Positions 1-5,623 of a stretch of 5,861 nucleotides of DNA are shown piece after piece (within the stretch, counting starts at the first letter, position 1; each line of letters opens with the position of its first letter). The position numbers and the translations under genes were made by a program. The stretch is from assembly GCA_946886245.1 (NCBI GenBank), contig CAMPIF010000297.1:1-5861 (forward strand), read 5' to 3'. This DNA is from Ectopseudomonas composti (GTDB lineage Bacteria; Pseudomonadota; Gammaproteobacteria; Pseudomonadales; Pseudomonadaceae). Under the pieces are notes generated by a model that had not been told where the DNA came from, did not search any database, and was given only the letters and a program-made list of their open reading frames with translations.

Positions 1-98
1 GTGCAAGCCTCTCCCAGCCGAACCTGCAACTCCAGCGCCTCCTGCCCTTCCAGTTCCAACCGATAGTGGATGATCTGTCGCTCTGCATCTGATGACAT
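1..98 (-). CDS. Unrecognised protein, N-terminal fragment (runs off left edge)
   Basis: This is the first 32 codons of a minus-strand gene, starting at the ATG whose complement is at 96-98. The start is well supported: a GGAGG Shine-Dalgarno (complement of 106-110) lies 7 bases upstream. The visible residues are polar and acidic, beginning MSSDAERQIIHYRLELEG, with alternating hydrophobic and charged residues that suggest beta strands. There is no signal peptide or membrane segment in this part. I do not recognise the family, and the fragment is too short to assign a function. It is transcribed divergently from the response regulator at 283, so the two may share regulatory DNA. I am confident it is coding because of the strong ribosome binding site and the open frame to the edge, but the frame is short. 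Confidence 0.7.
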   Translation of the reverse strand, partial: MSSDAERQIIHYRLELEGQEALELQVRLGEAC

Positions 99-136
99 GA
101 CCCAGCCTCCGATTGCATTTGATGCTCCCTCAGGCT

Positions 137-166
137 ATTAGATCGCCCCTAGAAAAGCGGTCTCCA
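137..166 (-). promoter_or_regulatory. Possible sigma-70 promoter for the leftward gene
   Basis: On the minus strand, TCTAAT (complement of 137-142) matches the -10 consensus at five of six positions. It is preceded after 18 bases by TGGAGA (complement of 161-166), which matches the -35 consensus at four of six. Transcription would start roughly 30 bases before the ATG at 98, giving a short leader that contains the GGAGG site. This is a by-eye match, and the -35 is mediocre. Confidence 0.3.
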
Positions 167-238
167 TACGACCACAGTGACTATCAGATCTCAACGCCAC
201 AAAGCGCCATTTCAAAGAATAGACCTGAACTAGTCAAC

Positions 239-248
239 GTATCGATAC
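239..248. repeat. 10-bp perfect palindrome upstream of the FixJ-type regulator
   Basis: GTATCGATAC is a perfect palindrome ending 34 bases before the GTG start at 283. The position suits an operator or promoter element in the divergent intergenic region, and its right half contains GATACT, a partial -10 match. No good -35 partner was found. A palindrome of this length can occur by chance. Confidence 0.3.
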
Positions 249-282
249 TTCATCAAGAAAAGATAGCGGCAGAGAGCCTTAC

Positions 283-897
283 GTGAACAGAAAAAAAGAG
301 AAAACCATCATTCATGTCGTAGACGATGACCACGGCATACGGGCAGCCCTTAATCGGTTGTTCGTACATGCAGGCTACGATGCAAGGCTGTACTCAAGCG
401 GAGCTGATTTTATCGAAAAATATGACAACAGCCCCGGCTGCGTGATTCTTGACCTTGCAATGCCTGGCCTCAGTGGCGAGCAAGTCCTTTACGAAATAAC
501 CAGCGCCCGATTCAACTTGGTCGTATTGATTCTCACTGGCCATGCGACAATCAGCACCGCAGTGAATTTGATTAAAGCTGGCGCAGTAGACTTGATAGAA
601 AAGCCATTTGACAACGAGCAATTACTTGACAAGGTTAACAAACTGCTAGAGTCGGCTCAGTCTTTTTTTGCCAAAAATATACTAATCGCTGATTACCAAA
701 AACGTGTCTCAGCCTTAACGCCTAGCGAACGGTCCGTGATGGAGCTCTTGCTGACAGGTATGACCAGTCAAGAAATTGCCGACCATCTTCACAACAGCAA
801 AAAAACAATTGATATTCATCGTGCTCGCGTGATGAAAAAAATGCACGCAACCTCTCTTCGCGACCTGCTCGAGGGATGGATAAGACTAAATGCATAA
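283..897 (+). CDS. FixJ/NarL-family two-component response regulator (REC-LuxR HTH)
   Basis: This is a 204-residue cytoplasmic DNA-binding response regulator of the usual FixJ-class length. The N-terminal receiver (about 8-125) has the acidic pocket D14-D15, phospho-acceptor D57 in the motif ILDLAMPGLSG, T85 and K107 in EKPF. This set is complete, so phosphorylation is expected. The C-terminal LuxR-type helix-turn-helix (about 145-203) begins with LTPSERSVMELL and includes GMTSQEIADHL and the recognition-helix region KKTIDIHRARVMKKM. The start is GTG, the first in-frame start after the TGA at 226-228. The upstream ribosome site is weak (AGAGAG at 271-276), so translation may be inefficient. 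No partner kinase lies next to it. The next frame downstream encodes only a lone PAS domain, and the kinase at 1803 is followed by its own receivers. The gene is clearly more AT-rich than the operon downstream, which suggests separate ancestry. FixJ relatives often control catabolic or respiratory genes; the target here cannot be told. Confidence 0.92.
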   Translation: MNRKKEKTIIHVVDDDHGIRAALNRLFVHAGYDARLYSSGADFIEKYDNSPGCVILDLAMPGLSGEQVLYEITSARFNLVVLILTGHATISTAVNLIKAGAVDLIEKPFDNEQLLDKVNKLLESAQSFFAKNILIADYQKRVSALTPSERSVMELLLTGMTSQEIADHLHNSKKTIDIHRARVMKKMHATSLRDLLEGWIRLNA

Positions 898-957
898 ATT
901 CCGGCGGATCGCCACGAAAGTCAAAAATCGTTATAGCATCAACACCCCTCCCCCAAC

Positions 958-975
958 ATAGGTACCAATACCTAT
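958..975. repeat. Perfect 7-bp inverted repeat with 4-base spacer
   Basis: ATAGGTA (958-964), spacer CCAA, then TACCTAT (969-975) forms a perfect dyad of 18 bases in the gap between the FixJ-type regulator and the PAS protein. The size and symmetry are like binding sites of dimeric LuxR/NarL-type regulators, and such a regulator is encoded just upstream. It could instead fold as an RNA hairpin, but no run of T follows it, so it is not an intrinsic terminator. Its role as an operator is inference. Confidence 0.45.
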
Positions 976-1103
976 ATCCAAATCAGGGTAACCACCAGTA
1001 TCCTGAAGACAACTCAATGCGCTATTGGCTCGTCACCTTACTAGCGAAAATCGCATCTATCACCACCGTCATCCCCTGAACCAGAATATTAATCACCCGC
1101 CAC

Positions 1104-1526
1104 ATGAACTTCATAAACTATAGGGTTTTCTGGAAGGATAGATACTCCAGCTATGAGGGTGGAAACTCAGCATTCCTGAAAGATGCCGGACTCGAAGCCT
1201 CCGAACAAATAGTGTGGCTGACTGACTATGATCTACCATGGAAGGACCATGCCAGCAAAATTATTCGAGAAGATCAAGAGATCATGACGGGAAAGATCAG
1301 CCAGGTTAAGTCAACGATACTATTACCAATGGCCGACAACGCCCTACACCTCATTCATATACAAAAGCACCCAATTACAACAAGCTGCGGCCGGATCACC
1401 GGACTTATCTGCGTTTACTACGAACCAAGCACAGCCTCGCCCTTACAACAGCGCCCCTTTCCAGACTTGACTTGCGCACCTGAACAACTGAACTGCGTAC
1501 TCGCTTATGGACACTCTCAAAGATAA
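1104..1526 (+). CDS. Stand-alone PAS-domain protein, possibly a remnant of a larger sensor
   Basis: This 140-residue protein is dominated by one PAS domain (about 5-108). Diagnostic pieces are FWKDR at 9-13, the N-x-x-F-x-x-x-x-G-L segment at 21-30, TDYDLPW at 40-46, a D-x-E-I-M helix at 57-61, and the closing strand GRITGLICVYYEP at 96-108. These match the PAS type found in sensor kinases and PAS-LuxR regulators, where it senses small ligands or mediates dimerisation. No kinase, HTH or membrane segment follows, and the last 32 residues are unrecognised. The ATG has no clear ribosome site, and the in-frame TGA at 1077-1079 prevents extension upstream. Rare codons (ATA, AGA, AGG) and AT-rich composition set it apart from the downstream operon. 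It could be an accessory sensor for the FixJ-type regulator, an independent signalling protein, or a decayed fragment. I favour a real PAS fold but am unsure the gene is functional. Confidence 0.65.
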   Translation: MNFINYRVFWKDRYSSYEGGNSAFLKDAGLEASEQIVWLTDYDLPWKDHASKIIREDQEIMTGKISQVKSTILLPMADNALHLIHIQKHPITTSCGRITGLICVYYEPSTASPLQQRPFPDLTCAPEQLNCVLAYGHSQR

Positions 1527-1802
1527 TGAGGGACTTTTATGATGCGCATGCCCTCTGCTGCTGCGTGAAGGCGCTACTGCCACTCACAACCGCAGCAACT
1601 CTGCAAGCATTTTCAGGTGCGCGCCAATGGAAGATGTGCCAGCTATACCTCTTGGAGGCTAAGACGGTTGACGCTTCTAGCGCCTCTCTCTTATTGGTCT
1701 AGCCTTACGACAATGCATGATGCATACAGATAGTAGCACATTGATATCACGCCGATGTATTCTAGCAATCGCCCCCATACTCTCAGCCAGGCTGGAGTCA
1801 GA
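1527..1802. other. Leader/intergenic region before the signalling operon
   Basis: These 276 bases hold no open frame with a recognisable product. Stops interrupt all plus frames, and a 16-codon extension of the downstream kinase (ATG at 1755) has no ribosome site. An imperfect bulged stem-loop is visible, with TGCTGCG (1559-1565) pairing with CGCAGCA (1591-1597). A palindrome is present at 1713-1725. TTGACG at 1668-1673 is a good -35-like hexamer, but only poor -10 matches lie at the right distance. The operon promoter is presumably here, but I cannot place it with confidence. Confidence 0.5.
1713..1725. repeat. 13-bp palindrome (two ATGCAT copies around one G)
   Basis: ATGCAT-G-ATGCAT reads as both a direct and an inverted repeat, because ATGCAT is itself a palindrome. 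It lies about 78 bases before the kinase start at 1803, a plausible position for an operator of the operon. No named regulator's consensus was recognised, and chance occurrence is possible. Confidence 0.35.
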
Positions 1803-3086
1803 ATGGATAATAATTTCCGAAGCCTTTTCCATGAGCTGATCGAGCAGATCGAGATAGGTATCATCATTCTTGACGACGAGCTCAGAGTGATGAATTGGAA
1901 TCGCTTTATCAGTAAGCGCAGCGTCAAATCGCTTGAACAGGCTCAGGGAAAGCCCTTCATTGAGGTCTTCCCCGAAGCTAATGGCGAGCACTTCGTCAAG
2001 GTGGTGCAATTGGCCCGCGATCGCGCCAAACACGTCTACAGCCACTGGCTGGACAACCTGCCGCTGGTCAAGCTAAGTGGCGCCAGCGACGAGCATGAAC
2101 AGCAACTGCAGAGCACCCTGTTCTTTCCCTTCGAGGCGCCGAACAGTGAGCGCTATTTTGGCTTGGTTATGTATGACACCAGCGCCATCGCCAAATCCAA
2201 TGAGCACCTGGAGGCCGCGCTAAAGGCGCTCAGCCGCAAGCAGAGCGAGCAGGAACAACTGCTGCGCAAGCTGGAAACCGCCAATAGCCAGTTGCTGCAG
2301 TCGGAGAAACTGGCGGCCATCGGTCAATTGGCCGCTGGGGTAGCGCACGAGATCAACAATCCGATCGGCTACGTGTTCTCCAACCTCAAGACCCTAGACG
2401 GCTACGTCCGCGACCTGCTGAAGATCGCGGATGCGGTGGACAGCGCTGCCGATCTGGACGAGCTGCGCCAGCTCAAGAGAAATCTGGAGTACGACTACAT
2501 CCGCGGCGACGTCGAGGCTCTGGTCCGTGAATCGGAAGATGGAATCGACCGGGTCAAGCGGATCATCAGCGCACTCAAGGACTTCTCCCATATCGAGGAG
2601 GAGGAGTTTCGCCCCGCCGACCTGCACCGCGGCCTCGATACCACGCTCAACGTGGTCAACAACGAGCTCAAGTACAAGGCCGAAGTGATCAAGGAGTACG
2701 GTGAGCTGCCGGAGGTGGAGTGCATTCCCTCGCAGATAAACCAGGTGGTGATGAATCTGCTGGTCAACGCAGCCCACGCCATTGAGCAGTTCGGCCGCAT
2801 CACCCTGCGCACCGGAGGCGCAGACGGCTGGACCTGGATCGAGGTACAGGATACCGGAAAGGGTATCGACGCCAAGACACTGAACCGCATCTTCGAGCCC
2901 TTCTTCACTACCAAACCTGTGGGCAAAGGCACCGGGCTTGGCCTGGCACTGTCTTACAGCATCGTGCAGAAACACAACGGCCGTATCGAGGTCGACAGCA
3001 CACCTGGACTGGGTACGCGTTTCCGAGTCTGGCTGCCCGTGCAGCAACCTGCCCCCGTGCCACTACAGGACGCACCGCTAGCATGA
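1803..3086 (+). CDS. Cytoplasmic PAS-histidine kinase (HisKA/HATPase, NtrB-like H-box)
   Basis: This 427-residue soluble sensor kinase begins MDNNFRSLF. I chose ATG 1803 over the in-frame ATG 1755 because GGAG (1794-1797) lies 5 bases before it, while 1755 has no ribosome site. Order of parts: a PAS-like domain (about 5-128, with the typical GIIILDDELRVMNWN strand-turn), a coiled-coil linker (about 133-172), a dimerisation/phospho-acceptor domain with H182 in GVAHEINNPIGYV, then a HATPase. The ATPase has an N-box (NLLVNAAHAI, N318 and N322), G1 DTGKGI (350-355), F-box EPFF and G2 GKGTGLGLALS (374-384). All catalytic boxes are intact. A long helical insert separates the H-box from the rest of the dimerisation domain. 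There is no transmembrane segment, so it senses a cytoplasmic signal or a partner protein. Its stop overlaps the next start by 4 bases (ATGA), which points to that receiver as its direct partner. It may correspond to the PA2571 type of kinase; that is unverified. Confidence 0.93.
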   Translation: MDNNFRSLFHELIEQIEIGIIILDDELRVMNWNRFISKRSVKSLEQAQGKPFIEVFPEANGEHFVKVVQLARDRAKHVYSHWLDNLPLVKLSGASDEHEQQLQSTLFFPFEAPNSERYFGLVMYDTSAIAKSNEHLEAALKALSRKQSEQEQLLRKLETANSQLLQSEKLAAIGQLAAGVAHEINNPIGYVFSNLKTLDGYVRDLLKIADAVDSAADLDELRQLKRNLEYDYIRGDVEALVRESEDGIDRVKRIISALKDFSHIEEEEFRPADLHRGLDTTLNVVNNELKYKAEVIKEYGELPEVECIPSQINQVVMNLLVNAAHAIEQFGRITLRTGGADGWTWIEVQDTGKGIDAKTLNRIFEPFFTTKPVGKGTGLGLALSYSIVQKHNGRIEVDSTPGLGTRFRVWLPVQQPAPVPLQDAPLA

Positions 3087-4426
3087 CCAGCGCCATGCCC
3101 ACCTCGCTTGCCACCCTGCTGCTGGTGGACGACGAGGACAATATTCTCAACAGCCTGCGCCGGGTACTGCGCAACGAACCCTATCACCTGCTCACCACCG
3201 GCAGCGGCGAGGCGGCGCTGGACCTGCTTGAGCAACAACCTGTGGACCTGGTGATTTCCGACGCGCGCATGCCCGGCATGGACGGCGCTACGCTGCTGAG
3301 CGAGGTACAGCAACGCTGGCCGCAGTGCCTTCGCATACTGCTCACCGGCTACGCGGATATCACCACCACGGTCAAGGCGATCAACGAGGGGCAAATCTAC
3401 CGCTATATCAGTAAACCCTGGGACGACGACGAGCTGCGCTTGATCATTCGTCAGGCCCTGGCCTTCCAGCATTCCGAGCGCGAGCGCCAGCGCCTGGAAA
3501 CCCTCACCCGCGAGCAGAATGAGTGCCTGCAGGAACTCAACGCCACCCTCGAGCAGCGCGTGCGCGACCGCACTGCCGAGCTGGAACAGACCGCCGACAT
3601 GCTCGACCTCGCCTATGCCGAGCTGCGCAAGAGCTACGTCACGGCCACCGAGGTATTCGCCAATCTGGTGGGTCAGCGCCTGAGCAAGGAGCGCCAGACC
3701 AACACCCAAGTAATCGCCTTGGTCAAGTCCTACGCCGAACACCACCGGCTCGACGAGCGCAGCAGCAACGATCTGGCCATGGCCGCCGCGCTTTACAATA
3801 TCGGCAAGTTGACCTGGGACGACCACCTGCTCGGCCGCCCCTCCGACACCCTTTACAAGGAGGAGCGCGCGCGCTACCGCCAGTACCCCGTTGTTGGCGA
3901 AAGTCTGCTCATGACCCTGGAGCCGGTGCAGGACGCAGGCCACCTGATCCGTCACCATCAGGAGCGCTGGGATGGCAACGGCTTTCCCGATCGCCTGGAA
4001 GGCGCCGCCATTCCCTTCGGCTCACGTCTGCTAAAACTGGCGGTGGACTTCATCGAGCTCCAACGCGGCATGGTGCTGGAGCGCCGACTCAACCGCGATG
4101 AAGCGCTACTGCTGATCAAGAAATACGCCGGGCGTCTCTACGACCCCGAGCTGTGCGACGCCTTCATCGAACTGTGCACCAGTCTGGCGCCGGACCTGGT
4201 GCTGGCCGACGCCAGCATCCTCGCGATGGACACTCGGCGCCTAGAGCCGGGCATGCTGCTGGCGCGCAACCTGCACGCGGAAAACGGCATGCTGCTACTC
4301 AACGAGGGTAAGCCACTGACGCGTGCGCTGATCGACAAGCTGATCGCCTTCGAGGCCTCGGAAGGTGGGCGCTATACCCTGTTCGTTCGCAAACCCGACG
4401 GGACTCAACCAGGAGACGAGCGATGA
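3083..4426 (+). CDS. Response regulator with degenerate HD-GYP domain (YN-GFP variant)
   Basis: This is a 447-residue protein: receiver (about 9-128), coiled coil (about 128-185), HD-GYP-like domain (about 187-370) and a small beta-rich C-terminal region (about 375-436). The receiver is complete: D16-D17, D60 in ISDARMPGMDG, T88 and K111 in SKPW. The HD-GYP fold is recognisable from AALYNIGK, HHQERWDGNGFP and LAVD, but key metal ligands are changed. The HD pair is Y238-N239, the His expected near 268 is Tyr, the second His of the HH pair is Gln293, and GYP is GFP (300-302). D297 and D322 remain. Active HD-GYP enzymes hydrolyse cyclic di-GMP; this one is probably inactive and may act through protein or nucleotide binding. 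P. aeruginosa PA2572 is a described YN-GYP response regulator of the same layout, so this may be its relative. It overlaps both neighbours by 4 bases. Confidence 0.92.
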   Translation: MTSAMPTSLATLLLVDDEDNILNSLRRVLRNEPYHLLTTGSGEAALDLLEQQPVDLVISDARMPGMDGATLLSEVQQRWPQCLRILLTGYADITTTVKAINEGQIYRYISKPWDDDELRLIIRQALAFQHSERERQRLETLTREQNECLQELNATLEQRVRDRTAELEQTADMLDLAYAELRKSYVTATEVFANLVGQRLSKERQTNTQVIALVKSYAEHHRLDERSSNDLAMAAALYNIGKLTWDDHLLGRPSDTLYKEERARYRQYPVVGESLLMTLEPVQDAGHLIRHHQERWDGNGFPDRLEGAAIPFGSRLLKLAVDFIELQRGMVLERRLNRDEALLLIKKYAGRLYDPELCDAFIELCTSLAPDLVLADASILAMDTRRLEPGMLLARNLHAENGMLLLNEGKPLTRALIDKLIAFEASEGGRYTLFVRKPDGTQPGDER

Positions 4427-4962
4427 TCAAGATCCAGCTGGTAGACGACGAGCCGCACATCCTCAGCGCGCTGCAGAGGGTGCTACGTCCGCATCACTGG
4501 GAAGTGCACGCCTTCAGTGACGGCCAGCAGGCCTTACAGGCACTCACCGAGCACAAGTATGCGGTGATCGTGTCCGACTACAAGATGCCCAACTTGGATG
4601 GCATTACCTACCTGCAGTTCGCCAAACAGCGCCAGCCCAACGCCATGCGCATGGTGCTCAGTGCCCACGGCGACCGACAGTCGATGATGCAGGCGATCAA
4701 TCGTGCGGAGATCTACCGTTTTCTTTCCAAGCCTTGGGAAGACTATGAGATCGAGACCGCACTGAAGGCGGCCATCGATCTCTACCTGCTGCGCGACGAG
4801 AACCAGCGCCTGCTAGCCCAGTTACGCAGCCAGCAGAGCACGCTGCAGCGCCAGGAACAGGAGCTGCGCCGCCTCGAAGCCGAGCATCCAGGCATCACCC
4901 GCGTGCGTCGCGACGAACAGGGCGCCGTGCTGCTCGACGGCGATGAGCCGGGCCATGGCTGA
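4423..4962 (+). CDS. Response regulator: receiver plus coiled coil, no DNA-binding domain
   Basis: This 179-residue protein has an intact receiver (about 2-120): acidic pair D8-D9, phospho-acceptor D52 in VSDYKMPNLDG, S80 in the usual Thr/Ser position, and K103 in SKPW. A helical segment rich in Q, R, E and L (about 122-155) follows and looks like a coiled coil. After it comes a short acidic, Gly-containing tail. There is no HTH, enzymatic or membrane domain, so output must be through protein-protein contact. The receiver resembles that of the preceding gene along its whole length (shared LVDDE, IL-x-x-L-x-R-V-L-R, SKPW), which suggests duplication. A strong AGGAG (4411-4415) sits 7 bases before the ATG, and the start overlaps the previous stop by 4 bases. 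Its end overlaps the GTPase start. Placement beside an MglA-like GTPase recalls RomR, the receiver protein that partners MglA in Myxococcus. That is an analogy, not demonstrated homology. Confidence 0.9.
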   Translation: MIKIQLVDDEPHILSALQRVLRPHHWEVHAFSDGQQALQALTEHKYAVIVSDYKMPNLDGITYLQFAKQRQPNAMRMVLSAHGDRQSMMQAINRAEIYRFLSKPWEDYEIETALKAAIDLYLLRDENQRLLAQLRSQQSTLQRQEQELRRLEAEHPGITRVRRDEQGAVLLDGDEPGHG

Positions 4963-5623
4963 CTATCAGCCGCATCTGCGCAAGCTCAGCCTGAAGGTGG
5001 TCTATTACGGCCCGGCTTTGAGCGGCAAGACTACGAACCTGATGCAGCTGCATACTTTGCTGAGACCACAGCGCAAGGGCGAGCTGATGGTGCTGGAAAC
5101 CCGCGACGACCGCACCCTGTTTTTCGACGTACTGCCCATCGGTCTGCGCGGCACCGCCGGCCTCGATCTGCGCCTGAAACTCTACACAGTGCCCGGCCAG
5201 GTGCAGCACGACAGCACGCGCAAGGCCGTGCTGTCGCGCGCCGACGGGGTGATTTTTGTCGCCGACTCACAGTCGGCACAGCAGGACAACAACGCCAACG
5301 CCTTCGACAACCTGGCCGACAACCTGCAGAAGCTGGGGATGGACATCGAACGGCTGCCGCTGGTAGTACAGTTCAACAAGCGCGACGTGGCCGACGCGGT
5401 GGACGACGCCGAGTTGCAAGCGCGTTGGGCTCAGACGCCCTGGGCGCCACTAAGTATGGCGTCGGCGCTCCATGGCCTGGGCGTGGTCGAGAGCTTCCGC
5501 CAACTGCTCGCCCGCCTCTATCCGCAACTCGACCACGAATACCGTCTGGCCGAGACCGAAGGAATCGATGCGACCAGCTTCGTGCGCCTGCTCAGCGCGA
5601 CGCAAGGGGATGCCGATGCGTAA
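4955..5623 (+). CDS. MglA-family small Ras-like GTPase
   Basis: This 222-residue cytoplasmic GTPase closely resembles MglA. Nucleotide-binding motifs in order: P-loop GPALSGKTT (19-27), switch I DDRTLFFD (51-58), G3 TVPGQ (78-82), G4 NKRD (141-144) and a probable G5 with S170-A171. The G3 motif is TxPG instead of the Ras DxxG, which is characteristic of the MglA branch. R53 and Q82 occupy the positions of the Arg and Gln implicated in MglA GTP hydrolysis. The sequences VYYGPALSGKTTNL and ADGVIFVADSQ are family hallmarks. MglA switches between GTP and GDP forms at cell poles and controls motility or polarity in Myxococcus. I chose ATG 4955 (MADYQPHL, 8-base overlap with the previous gene); ATG 4943 would add MSRA. 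Neither has a strong ribosome site, which fits translational coupling. No MglB/roadblock GAP partner is visible in the window. Family confidence is high; the cellular role is inferred. Confidence 0.9.
   Translation: MADYQPHLRKLSLKVVYYGPALSGKTTNLMQLHTLLRPQRKGELMVLETRDDRTLFFDVLPIGLRGTAGLDLRLKLYTVPGQVQHDSTRKAVLSRADGVIFVADSQSAQQDNNANAFDNLADNLQKLGMDIERLPLVVQFNKRDVADAVDDAELQARWAQTPWAPLSMASALHGLGVVESFRQLLARLYPQLDHEYRLAETEGIDATSFVRLLSATQGDADA

Noticed and set aside
903..913. Small GGCG-GAT-CGCC hairpin after the FixJ-type regulator as a terminator
   Set aside because: The stem is only 4 bp and no T-run follows, so there is no support for intrinsic termination.
876..1079. 67-codon plus-strand open frame overlapping the end of the FixJ-type regulator
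   Set aside because: It overlaps the regulator's end, has no ribosome site, shows no recognisable domain and has a composition unlike a protein. It shares a frame with the PAS gene but is separated by a TGA, and joining the two does not extend the PAS fold in an obvious way.
1528..1555. GAGGG/CCCTC inverted repeat after the PAS gene as a terminator
   Set aside because: The stem is 5 bp with an 18-base loop and no trailing T-run. It is too weak to call.
1668..1695. TTGACG as the -35 of an operon promoter
   Set aside because: The hexamer is good, but the best -10 at proper spacing (CTTATT) matches only three of six positions, so I did not list it as a promoter.
1755..1802. N-terminal extension of the histidine kinase from ATG 1755
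   Set aside because: There is no Shine-Dalgarno before 1755, while GGAG sits 5 bases before ATG 1803. The extra 16 residues also add nothing to the PAS domain.
2394..3047. Long minus-strand open frame opposite the kinase
   Set aside because: It lies entirely opposite a gene with intact catalytic motifs, and its translation has no domain. Long antisense frames are expected in GC-rich coding DNA.
2954..3958. 334-codon minus-strand open frame opposite the receiver/HD-GYP gene
   Set aside because: It is a shadow of the GC-rich coding strand. The product is a low-complexity, Ala/Val/Gly/Leu-rich sequence with no motif, while the plus strand encodes clear receiver and HD-GYP features.
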